Assembly: GCA_026119935.1 (NCBI GenBank)
Contig: JALRMH010000054.1
Coordinates: 62,001-126,000, forward strand
Reading direction: 5' to 3'
Length of the DNA: 64,000 nt
From: Endothia cerciana
Taxonomy: Eukaryota; Ascomycota; Sordariomycetes; Diaporthales; Cryphonectriaceae
Under the pieces are notes generated by a model. The model saw only the letters and a list, made by a program, of their open reading frames with translations, was not told where the DNA came from and did no database searches. This document shows positions 10,344-19,800 of the stretch, piece after piece. The translations under genes and the position numbers were made by a program. Position 1 is the first letter of the stretch. The number at the start of each line of letters is the position of its first letter.

Positions 10344-13300
10344 CTACTCTTCCAAGTCACGATACCTTGCCGGCCTTTGCCTCCTACGCTGAGAGCGATC
10401 CAAAGAGCTGCTGCCCTCGTTGCTGCCTTCCTCAGTGCCTGCCCTGCGTCTGCTCGGCGTATACGCCCGCTGCTCGTGCGCCGCATCCGGCATCTCCTCA
10501 TCCGAGTCCGGAAGCTGTCGTAAGCGCCTCCTGAGGCTTGGACTATGGTGGGTGCTGCCAGATCGCGGGAGGGCCGCTTTGAATTCTGGATCGTCGTCAT
10601 CGTCAACATGCCTGCGGCGCTTGTTGCGACTCGGCCTACTACTAGGGGTGCCGAGGATCGCGTGTGGGGATTCGCGGGCAGCTGTAACGGGGGGTTCGTT
10701 ACCATTGCTGTCGAAGTCCTCATCAAGGGTGGACGCAGCCGTCGTGGCGACAGAACCCCCGTTCGCAGATCGTGCTTCACCATGTCCACCATGTCCACCA
10801 CGTCCACCTCGCCTAGCGCCGCCGCCGCGACCTCGGACCCCAGCCCGGCCATCTCTCTTCCCGCGAGGTCGAGGCCGAGGCAGAGGCCGAGGTAGAGGGC
10901 TATCCGACTCCGCTTCAACAGAGTCCTCGTGCTCCAAAACATCCCGCTTTCGCTTGCGGCCGCCTCGGCCGCCGGTAGGGGCGCCACCGCGCTTGATCTT
11001 CAGCCGTCGCACGGGGTTGAAGTCATCGTCGTCTTCATCATCGTGATCCTCGAAGGCCGAGTTCTCGAATGCGACATCCTCGTCATCATCAACCACTGGC
11101 ATAATCGGTGCTTTCTTGGTCTCAGCACTGAACTTGACGCCGCCTCGTCCCCTGCCCCGTCCACCTCGACCCCGGCCGCCTCGACCTCCTCTGCTACTGC
11201 TGCCGCCACGTTTCGGTCTGCTCTCCCCGTCTTTGGCATCCAGCAGCTTCTTCGTGAGATTTGGAAAATTCTCTCCGTAGTTGAAAAAGAGCTCCTCGCC
11301 AGCCTTGATGTCGCGCAAGGCCTTGAATTTGATACGGAAGTCGCCATTGACGAACAGGATCTGAGGAATGATATTCACTCGCTTCCTGCCAATCTTGTCC
11401 AACTCCGACGCATGGTTGATGTAGCGGCTGAGGTTGCCATAGATAGCGGCGTCGACCCAGATACCCTCGTAGTCGAGAAGCGTGAAAAGATAGCTGCTAT
11501 GGCTGCTCTCGTCAAAGACGTCGCCACGACGTGCCTCTCGACGTACACCCTCGTCGTGAGAGATGAGCTCTCCGAGATACTCAATGACAAATTCGTCTTG
11601 AGCAATGTCTTCTGCTGTGAAAAGGCCATAACCGCAGCCTTCGATCTGAGACTCCCCCAGCAGGACGGACTTGGAAACCCCGCGCTGGAGAGCGACGTTC
11701 TGACAGCCCGTTGCGTGCAGATTTGTGTCATGGGCATTCTGAGGGTCCGCTCGCTCAAGAGCACCGCAACCCGAACACAGAACTGGATCGCACTCTCTGT
11801 TTAGCTGAACGCAGATACATGGGCGACCCGCGACCTTTTGCTGCAGACAGGTTTTGCCGTTGGCGCTACAGGCGCAACCGGTGTATTTGTGGGCACAGCT
11901 GTCAGCCGTGCAGCGACAGAAGCGATCACAGAGCAGCTTGGCGTCCACGCATGGACAGTCCTTCCCACATGGACCTTCGTGGTTACACGGGTCTCGAATT
12001 TCTCTGCGAGTAAACTCGTGCGCGTTGAGGTGGTCTTGCCAGTCCTGCTTAAGTTCCTTACGAAAGCGGTCGTACCAAGGTAGAGATTTAACCTTCGGTG
12101 GCATCGGGCCCACGCTGGCCAATTGTTGTAGAGGTCGGTCGTCTAACTCGAGTTGCAGTACTTTCCGATAGACTTCCCAGCAGTAACGACCCAACAATGC
12201 CGAGGCGAGACAAGGCAGATGAAGGTTCGTGGCCCCTAAAGCAATGAATAGTCCCCGAAGCAGTAATAACTCGTCCTCGCTCCATGGGTCGGTTGTGTAG
12301 TAGGCGTTGCCATCCTGATAGAGGACCCAGCAGTCGTTGCGACAGGCGGCCATGGACTTTTGCATGGGTTCTGCCGCAAGGGATTTCGCAAGCTTCTGCC
12401 TCATCAAGCCTCCAAACTTTCCGATCAGTTCGACCCCAATCGGTCGCCGGTGGTTGTCCCGGTCGTGATCGCCGTGCTCGCACGAGTGGCAGTAGCAGAA
12501 AAGGCAGCCAAGGATGGTATAGCTCAGCAGGTTGCTCTCTACCGAGTCCAACAGCTGCTCGGCTCCTTGCTTCTCCATCTCGGGCTTGCCGTCCTTGACC
12601 AACTTCTTGTTCTCAACCACAGCCTCGACGGTCTCATCATGGACAAGAACATCCTTGAGTGTAAGGCCGGTATGCTTCCAAAGGTTGTTGAATGCATCTG
12701 TAAACATCTTGGCAGCCTTGACGGCGCGGGGCGAGGCTACCTCGTCACTGAGCATATTCATGATGCTGTTTTTCTGCTGCGGGGTCATCTTGTCGTTGTT
12801 CTCTGATTGAGCGGCCATGTACCGAACAAGGCTGGATTTGCTGCAGTTGTCCAGCCCGAGCTTCTTGATCCAGCGATCGATGTAGAGGGAGAGCTCAACG
12901 GCCGTCTCCTCCTTGAGCATCTTGCTAGCCTTCTCGGCCCTATTGGAGGACGTTACATTGAAACCAGACTGAGCGTCCATCGCTTCGAGCTCGTTGATCC
13001 AGCGACGGTAACGCTCCTCCTCGTTATCCTTCATGTCCCGAAGATGCGGGATAAACTTCAAGGTCGTATTCGGTGACAGAACGTTGCGCGAGACCTCGAC
13101 ATGATGAAATCTGTACCTCGGAACTCGCTCCCTGTCGGACTTGATACAGGTGACAGCATAAGACACCTTTCTCCGCCCTGCGTTGACGCGAGCCGATTTA
13201 TCTTCCTTATGAAGTTTCAGCTGGACCTTCATAGTGTCCTTCTGCTGCGAGTCACCCGGCAGAGCAGACAATTTGAGGTCGGCCAGGTCAGCCGTGGCGC

Positions 13301-13886
13301 TCACATGACGCCGGCCTGGGGGCTGCTGCTGGGTCGCCGTCTTCAGGCTGTAGTGGACAAGCTTGGCATGATTCCGATCGACCTCCTTTGTCAGACCGAA
13401 GAGGGAGCTCTCGATCTTATCCAGAGACCAGTCCTTCTTACGGGGTGGGGTCTGTGTGGTGGCAGGAGCGTCCCGCCTCAAGTCATCGGAGGGGAGAGGC
13501 TTTGGTGGGGTCGGAGTGGTCCGGAGGACCATCCTGGTTGTGGAGGGTGAGGGCTGAGGAGAGATGCTGGACAGAGTCGAGCTGTCCTGGTTGGACAGGT
13601 TGGTGACTCTCCCGGTCTTTGATGGGGTTGAGCTGGATTGACCCATCTGGAGTGGTGCGAATGACTCACTGGAGCGTGACGGCGGCCGGGGTTCCGCACG
13701 GGCACCAGGAGCACGCGCGGCAGATCCAGAGGCAGAGGCGGTTGATTCGTGGGGCGGGAAACGGCCCTCTGAGAAACGGGTGGATGTCGATGGTGAAGGA
13801 TCCAGTCCGCTTGGCATACCGGTTCCTCCTCCACCCACCACCATGTCGACGTCGCTGTCGTCTAGAGTAAGATCTATCACATCCAT
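10344..13886 (-). CDS. KMT6: Polycomb H3K27 methyltransferase KMT6/EZH2
   Basis: A single-exon reading frame of 1180 residues if it starts at the ATG at 13886. The frame is open further upstream to 14294, but the residues there are not protein-like. Domain order: a Ser/Pro-rich disordered N-terminus; a central EZH-type region; a cysteine-rich CXC/pre-SET region (about residues 633-720, beginning CNHEGPCGKDCPC); a SET domain (about 738-873) with GYGLF, SRYINHAS and a closing NYGEN. The CXC-SET arrangement without a post-SET zinc cluster is diagnostic of E(z). Known role: catalytic subunit of PRC2, which trimethylates histone H3 lysine 27 and silences developmental and secondary-metabolite genes. 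Unusual parts are the first residues (MDVIDLTLDDSD, a SUMO-interacting-motif pattern) and a tail of about 300 residues after SET with RGG repeats, acidic runs and basic clusters. It diverges from the small gene at 14755. Confidence 0.92.
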   Translation of the reverse strand: MDVIDLTLDDSDVDMVVGGGGTGMPSGLDPSPSTSTRFSEGRFPPHESTASASGSAARAPGARAEPRPPSRSSESFAPLQMGQSSSTPSKTGRVTNLSNQDSSTLSSISPQPSPSTTRMVLRTTPTPPKPLPSDDLRRDAPATTQTPPRKKDWSLDKIESSLFGLTKEVDRNHAKLVHYSLKTATQQQPPGRRHVSATADLADLKLSALPGDSQQKDTMKVQLKLHKEDKSARVNAGRRKVSYAVTCIKSDRERVPRYRFHHVEVSRNVLSPNTTLKFIPHLRDMKDNEEERYRRWINELEAMDAQSGFNVTSSNRAEKASKMLKEETAVELSLYIDRWIKKLGLDNCSKSSLVRYMAAQSENNDKMTPQQKNSIMNMLSDEVASPRAVKAAKMFTDAFNNLWKHTGLTLKDVLVHDETVEAVVENKKLVKDGKPEMEKQGAEQLLDSVESNLLSYTILGCLFCYCHSCEHGDHDRDNHRRPIGVELIGKFGGLMRQKLAKSLAAEPMQKSMAACRNDCWVLYQDGNAYYTTDPWSEDELLLLRGLFIALGATNLHLPCLASALLGRYCWEVYRKVLQLELDDRPLQQLASVGPMPPKVKSLPWYDRFRKELKQDWQDHLNAHEFTRREIRDPCNHEGPCGKDCPCVDAKLLCDRFCRCTADSCAHKYTGCACSANGKTCLQQKVAGRPCICVQLNRECDPVLCSGCGALERADPQNAHDTNLHATGCQNVALQRGVSKSVLLGESQIEGCGYGLFTAEDIAQDEFVIEYLGELISHDEGVRREARRGDVFDESSHSSYLFTLLDYEGIWVDAAIYGNLSRYINHASELDKIGRKRVNIIPQILFVNGDFRIKFKALRDIKAGEELFFNYGENFPNLTKKLLDAKDGESRPKRGGSSSRGGRGGRGRGGRGRGRGGVKFSAETKKAPIMPVVDDDEDVAFENSAFEDHDDEDDDDFNPVRRLKIKRGGAPTGGRGGRKRKRDVLEHEDSVEAESDSPLPRPLPRPRPRGKRDGRAGVRGRGGGARRGGRGGHGGHGEARSANGGSVATTAASTLDEDFDSNGNEPPVTAARESPHAILGTPSSRPSRNKRRRHVDDDDDPEFKAALPRSGSTHHSPSLRRRLRQLPDSDEEMPDAAHEQRAYTPSRRRAGTEEGSNEGSSSLDRSQRRRQRPARYRDLEE

Positions 13887-14754
13887 TGGATCATTGCAAC
13901 CTCGCGGATCTGATTTGGAGAGTCGATTGGAGGATGTGCAAGCGACAGGGCAACGTCCCTCCCACCGCAGAATTGCAACTCTAAAAGTGAGGGGAAACAA
14001 CGGATCCCATTGCCAAGCTGTAAACACCTGGTTCCGAGGAGGCCGTATGGGTATTGCTGGTGGCGGTTGATAGGGCGAAAGTGCGTGCCTCAACCAATAT
14101 ACCACAATCCGAAGGATTCTCAATATAGGAACGCAATTGACTCTAGAGTGAGAGGACTTGTAACAACTAGGCGAGAGGGGATGACCCTGACCGTCTTCGA
14201 CCCTGTAGTGATGAGGAGGTTGATGAGAATAGATTGGAAGCGTAAGGCGATCGATCCAAGGGAGTGCGCGAATGGAAAACGCGTTTACATGCAAGTAAAA
14301 AGGCTCTTTGGGCAGGGGCTATCGACACTTGGAAAGTGCAGAGGGTTGGGGTTGGGGTTCGGGTGCGCGGCACATATATCGTGTAATTTTTGGTTGGAGG
14401 TTGTGGGTGAGCATTTTTGGGGGGAGGGGGGGGGGGGCGTTTGAAGGCATGCTCGACAGCTGCTCCCTGAATCCTCATACATCAATCCACCCAGTCTGGC
14501 CTCAGACTGAGTCTACACTTGATGTATACACTGGTGTGTATACGCCTGCTTTGGTTCTTAAGGCAGTACAATCCGTGAGTACATAGAGTGACCAAGGTGC
14601 GCACACCACACATGCTATCCCTCTACAACGTCTATCTTGTCAAATGTGATCCACAGCATGGTCCTCTATACAATATACCCTTCAATGGCATAGATACTCA
14701 TCCTCCAATGGAAAATAGAAAAGTCTCATCTGTTGTTCGCATCACACCTCCACA
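13887..14754. promoter_or_regulatory. Divergent intergenic region between KMT6 and small gene
   Basis: An 868-bp interval with the KMT6 start on the minus side and a probable small gene start on the plus side, so likely a shared promoter region. It contains a G-rich run near 14419-14438. The minus frame stays open into this region to 14294, so a longer KMT6 N-terminus cannot be fully ruled out. No specific binding sites are claimed. Confidence 0.45.
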
Positions 14755-15241
14755 ATGCAGTTATTCTACATGTTCTCACAGCAGAGGGCGAGGCGACCAG
14801 TTTTCCGAGGCGTGGACCTTACGAGAACGCCGTCATCAATCCTGGAGTGCCCTGATCCCGTTGATGAGAGAGACTATGAGTTGGTCCAACGGGGCTCTGC
14901 TGCTGCTTTGCATCTCATCAGAGCCCTCCAAGCACCTCTTATCAGGGTATGTGGTAGGCATCAGGCCATGCCCCGGGAGTTAATTCTGGCAGTTGATGCA
15001 GGGTCGCTGCAGGGACATTGAGGAGCTGTGGAAAGGGGCATTGGGCATCTCCGGGAGGCTGCATGGTAGGATTCGGCGGCCGGGACGAGCATCCAGGCTG
15101 ATCCCCCGAGACCCCGTCCTGGACGCGCGCCCCGTTGCAGCGCTACACTTTTTAAACTACTATGTCGTAGTGTACGCACAGGAGCGAGCCGTGCAAGAGG
15201 CCGCTAAAACCGCCCCGTTGTCTTGGGACCAGATGAGATGA
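14755..15241 (+). CDS. Hypothetical small two-exon protein
   Basis: Exons 14755-14946 and 14993-15241 join in phase 0 across a 46-nt intron with a consensus GTATGT donor and CAG acceptor, giving 146 residues. I do not recognise the family. The product has no signal peptide or membrane segment. The middle is Arg-rich (GRIRRPGRASRLIPRD) and the end is amphipathic (AALHFLNYYVVVYAQERAVQEAAK). Support comes from the clean splice joining two open frames. Neither frame alone is convincing. A chance pair of frames is possible. Confidence 0.45.
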
Positions 15242-15575
15242 CGTCGTTGTCTTCGATTCCTCTTCAGCTTCGCGCCATCGTCCGCAAACAAAAAGACCAG
15301 CCCGCTCCCCATGCCTGACCGACGTGGTCTCTGCACCCTCGCCTCCCGGTCATACCATTTCTTGTTCCCTGCTACACAGGCTGCCCTCCATCCCTTGACC
15401 TTCTAACAGTGGCATCCGTTCCGCCTTGCGGCACTCTCCCGGATTGACTTGACACATCTACCCATCCCACGTACGACCTCCAGACGAGGTACATACGAGA
15501 CCCACCACCACCAACCTGCATACGCACCATCTATCTACCTACACCTCTCCCGTGATTGTCGACCGCCCGCCCACC
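15242..15575. promoter_or_regulatory. PIL1 upstream region
   Basis: 334 bp between the small gene and the Pil1 start. The plus strand is C/T-rich with many CCTC/CACC tracts, typical of a highly expressed fungal gene leader. No specific element is identified. Confidence 0.4.
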
Positions 15576-16941
15576 ATGCATCGTACATACTCCATGCGCC
15601 AGACGAGGGCGCCCACTGCGTCCCAGATCCAGGTGAGTATCGCTGTCACGCACGTGTGTCCGTCCAAGAAGGCCATATCTGAACCCGCTGTCGCCAGAAC
15701 CCCCCTCCACCTCCCTCCAGCACCAAGTCCGGCCGCCTCTTCGGCCGCGGCGGATTCGGTAAGTTCAGGACCCTGCACCAAAGTCATTATGCAATGACCT
15801 TTGAGTTATTTACCCAACCACGCGCGATGGTTTTGGAACTCATCGATTGTTTGGTTGACAGGCCATCTAGGTCATGCGCTTCGTGCCAGGACGGCCGGCG
15901 CATACGGCCCGGACCTGGCGAAGAAGCTGTCACAGCTTGTGAAGATGGAGAAGAATGTCATGCGCAGCCTCGAGACGGTCGCTAAGGAGCGGATGGAAGT
16001 TGCCGTATGTACTCCCCCCAGCCCGATCTGGACACTGTTTGGTCTGACCCCTGGCCTCTCTAGCAACAACTGTCCATCTGGGGCGAGGCTTGCGACGAGG
16101 ACGTTTCCGATATTACCGACAAGCTTGGTGTCTTGCTTTACGAGATCGGCGAGCTCGAGGATCAATATGTCGATCGGTACGACCAGTATCGGGTGACCAT
16201 CAAGAGCATCAGGAACATCGAGGCTTCGGTACAGCCCAGCCGGGATCGTGAGAAGCCCGCATCCCCCCGCAGCAGTGACTCCCCATATCCTGACCCGTAG
16301 CAGGCAAGCAGAAGATCACGGACCAGATCGCCCAGCTGAAGTACAAGGAGCCGAACTCGCCCAAGATTGTCGTCCTCGAGCAGGAACTCGTCCGCGCCGA
16401 AGCCGAGTCGCTGGTGGCCGAAGCACAGCTCTCCAACATAACGCGTGAGAAGATCAAGGCCGCCTACACGTACCAGTTTGACGCCCTGCGTGAGCACTGC
16501 GAGAAGGTGGCCATCATCGCCGGCTACGGAAAGCACCTCCTCGAGCTGATTGACGACACCCCGGTCACACCCGGCGAGACCCGGGCAGCCTACGACGGAT
16601 ACGAGGCTAGCAAGGCTATTATCCAGGACTGCGAGGACGCTCTTACGAACTGGGTCACGCAGAACGCCGCTGTCAACTCGAAGCTCTCGGTCCGCGCCCG
16701 GACCCTGTCTACACGACGGCGCAACAACATCAAGGCCCGCAGCGAGGGCGGTCACGATCTGTCGGGTCAGGACGCCCCTCTCCACGATCGGGACTCCTGG
16801 GTGCCAGCAGGCCAACACAAGGGCGAGTACGATAACTCGGAGGATGATGAGGACGAGGTTGAGGAAGATGAGATCGCCGGAAGCGAGAACGGGCTCAACG
16901 GCGAGCATCGAGGACGTACCCATGAGGCTATTGCTGCGTGA
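15576..16941 (+). CDS. PIL1: Eisosome core component Pil1/Lsp1
   Basis: Five exons, 15576-15632, 15698-15758, 15862-16004, 16064-16247 and 16304-16941, splice in phase. The product begins MHRTYSMRQTRAPTASQIQ and has the family signatures SGRLFGRGGFGH, LSQLVKMEKNVMRS and SIWGEACDEDVSDITDKLG. The body is a long helical BAR domain. The C-terminus is acidic and disordered. Known role: Pil1/Lsp1 polymers coat the cytoplasmic face of furrow-like plasma membrane domains (eisosomes, MCC), bind PI(4,5)P2 and are regulated by Pkh-type kinases that phosphorylate the N-terminal region. Several short 5' exons are typical of filamentous fungal homologues. Pil1 and Lsp1 are close paralogues, and I cannot tell which one this is. 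Confidence 0.93.
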
Positions 16942-17501
16942 GGTGGGTTCTAAAGAGGGCAATGAAACCAGTTAGATGGGCCGGCGACGATTTAAAACTT
17001 AATGTTCTAATGACGGCACTACATAATATGGGACGGTTGCGCCATGGTGGTATATACAAACAAGCCAGCAAGCCACAGGGATTCAGGTCTTCCTGCAGGG
17101 CAACACAGGAGGATGGAGGCACAGGAAGGCAACAACATGGGCGGCAATATATCACGACGGGTTGGAACTTGGTTTGGAAGTATGTTCGTTTTATCGTAGT
17201 GTCAGCGCAATATCGACTTTCAGCCCTCCAGTGCAACAAAAGGCCCTGACCACCCCCCTCCTCTCTCGAGATTGCAACCCGCGACAGAGATCTCATGGAT
17301 GCCAGATAGAGTGGCATCCTACCGGAGAAGGACCACTCATCCTGCACTTCCGGCCCAGGCTGCTGTTTCAAGCACCTCGCCTTCTCACTCACGACTATGA
17401 TCTCATGTTGAGGGTGGGTGTCTTTTGCCTTCCGAGCTGTGTATGGGCTATATCCACCACCGTCTGTAATTCCTTCTTCCGCACTCCACTCCCGCATCAC
17501 C
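16942..17501. other. Convergent 3' intergenic region PIL1/NAA38
   Basis: 560 bp between the 3' ends of Pil1 (+) and Naa38 (-), so expected to hold both 3' UTRs. No gene or repeat is evident. Confidence 0.5.
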
Positions 17502-18011
17502 TCAAGGAAGGCCTTGAGACTTCACCTGGCTGACGAAATCCTCCTTCTCAACCTTGACAATATGCTCCCCCGGAACGACCACCAGCCCCAGGTACCGGTG
17601 CATCATTTCTATCTTGACGGTCGTCTCGCCGGCCGCGGCGCTCCCCTCGGCGGCCCTGGCGCGCTGCTGGGCGGATGGCTGGCGGTACTCGTAGGTGTAG
17701 GCCAGGACGATGTTCTGGTCCTGAAAAGTCCCACACGGCCCCGTCAGATGTCACTACTGACCCAGTTCTTGCAAAGGGAGACACCCCCACCCCCAACCCC
17801 CGGGGTTGGGGAGTGTGCGTGTTTGGGCCAATTTATGTCGGGGGGGGGGGGAGGGGAAGGGCAGTGCGCGTACCGGATCAGTACACTTGAAGTCCCCCCA
17901 GAACATCCTCTCGTCCGTCGTGTACACGCGCAGCTTCCTGTTGAGCAGCGACGAGAGGAATTCCTGTGCCTCAGCCTTGTCCATCTTGGGCTGTGGGGGC
18001 GACTCGTCCAT
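17502..18011 (-). CDS. NAA38: NatC auxiliary subunit Naa38 (LSM-domain protein, Mak31)
   Basis: Two exons, 18011-17874 and 17720-17502, joined in phase 0 by a GT-AG intron, give 118 residues. An Sm/LSM fold is visible: FLSSLLNRKLRVYTTDERMFWGDFKCTD (the LSM1-type first motif), then DQNIVLAYTYEYR after the intron, and a second motif ending in YLGLVVVPGEHIVKVE. The family is LSMD1/Naa38, the small subunit of the NatC N-terminal acetyltransferase with Naa30 and Naa35, acting on ribosome-bound nascent chains starting Met-hydrophobic. The intron carries a C12 run on its sense strand. The gene is head to head with RAD2. Confidence 0.85.
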
Positions 18012-18664
18012 TGTTTTTGGTGGTTTTTTTTCTTTCTTTCTTCTCTCCCGCTCGTGTCGCCAGTCTCCCGCAGACAGAAAATGCTTCTTAGACTCCTCTG
18101 CTCCGGCCCCGCGAGACCCCGGGGGTGGGCCGGAGACGCAGGCTAGCTCTGTCGTTTCGCAGGTGTGCCCTGCGGCGCTTCCCAGGCTGGAGTGTCGAGA
18201 TGCTATTATGGCGTGTCTTCAGCCTCGTCGGGGGGGGGGGGTGGAGCGCTGCAAGGCGAGGTTCTCAGCGAGCCTGCAGCGGGAGCAGGGGCCCGCTATT
18301 CCCTCCCCCTCCTTCCCCGTGACGGGGCGGCGGGCTCGCGTGTATGACGGCAGTGGTGGGGCTCCCCAAAGAGCCAATCTGGAACTGGCAGTCGGTCTAA
18401 CGCGCCTGTCGAGGCGACTCCTGATGACTGCCTTTTCTTCGATTTTAGGCAGCGAGAGGTGAATCCCCACCCCTCAAGTCTTTTCACCAGTGCCCTCCGA
18501 TGGTGGCCATGATCGTGATGGGACAAATGAGGACGAGTCCTTTTGCGCCCGCGTAGGCAACTCAACAGGATCTGCCCTCACTGGCCCACGCCCACGCCCG
18601 GCTCTTCCGCCGGGCTCACTGTTCTTAAAACCTTGGGGAAACGCCCCCATAGGCCGCCGCCACC
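18012..18664. promoter_or_regulatory. Bidirectional promoter region NAA38/RAD2
   Basis: 653 bp separating the divergent starts of Naa38 (-) and the RAD2 homologue (+). It holds a G12 run near 18229-18240 and a T-rich stretch next to the Naa38 start. RAD2 starts in the context GCCGCCACCATGG, a strong Kozak-like match. No binding sites are claimed. Confidence 0.5.
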
Positions 18665-19762
18665 ATGGGTGTCCAGGGCCTCTGGCAGGTCCTCTCCCCC
18701 TCCGCCCGCCCCACGAACCTCGCCACCCTCAACAAGAAGCGCCTCGCCGTCGACGCCTCCATCTGGATCTACCAGTTCCTCAAGGCCGTGCGCGACAAGG
18801 AGGGGAACGCCCTGCGCAACAGCCACGTCGTGGGCTTCTTCCGTCGGATCTGCAAGCTGCTGTGGTTCGGCATCCGGCCGGTCTTCGTCTTCGACGGCGG
18901 CGCGCCCGCCCTGAAGAGGGCCACGCTGCAGGGGCGCCGGCGCCGGCGGGAGGGCAGGCGGGAGGACGCGGTGCGCACCGCGGGCAGGCTGCTCGCCATG
19001 CAGATGCGGCGGGCCGCGGAGGAGGAGGACCTCGCGCGGAGGGAGGCGCGGGCGAGGCGGGAGGCCGGGGGAGATGCCGGGGACGGGGACGGGGTGCCCG
19101 AGGGCGAGGCGCTGCCGGACGTGGAGGACATGGTGTACGCCGAGGAGGCCCTCACCACCGCCAAGTCCGAGAGGCAGAAGCAGAGGAAGTTCTTCCGCCA
19201 GGACCAGTACCACCTGCCCGAGCTGGAGACGAGCATCGAGCAGATGGGCCGCCCCGACGACCCGCGCATCATGAGCGTCGAGGAGCTCGAGGAGTACGCG
19301 CGGCAGTTCAACCGCGGCGAGGACGTGAACCTCTACGACTTCGGCAAGATCGACTTTGACGGGGATTTCTTCAAGTCCCTGCCGGCCGCGGACCGGTATA
19401 ACATCCTCAATGCCGCGAGGGTGAGGAGCCGGCTCAGGATGGGCCTGAGCAAGGAGCAGCTGGAGGCCATGTTCCCGAACCGGATGGACTTCTCGCGGTT
19501 TCAGATAGAGCGCGTCCAGGAGCGGAATCGGCTTACGCAGAGGCTCATGTTCGAGATGAACATGGCGGGCACGGATCTCACGGTCGCCCGGGGTGGGCGA
19601 GTGGCGGGCGAGAGGAACAGGGAGTACATCCTTGTGAAGAACGATGGCGTCGAGGGCGGCTACGCTCTCGGCGTTCTTACCCAGGAGAAAGACATTGGCG
19701 AGAGACACAAGCCGATTGATGTCGATGCATTGCAACTCAGGTTTGCGGCGAAAGACGAGGAG

Positions 19763-19800
<38 letters not shown>

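Noticed and set aside
18578..19735. Minus-strand frame of 385 codons opposite RAD2
   Set aside because: Antisense shadow of a GC-rich exon; the XPG domain on the plus strand is unambiguous.
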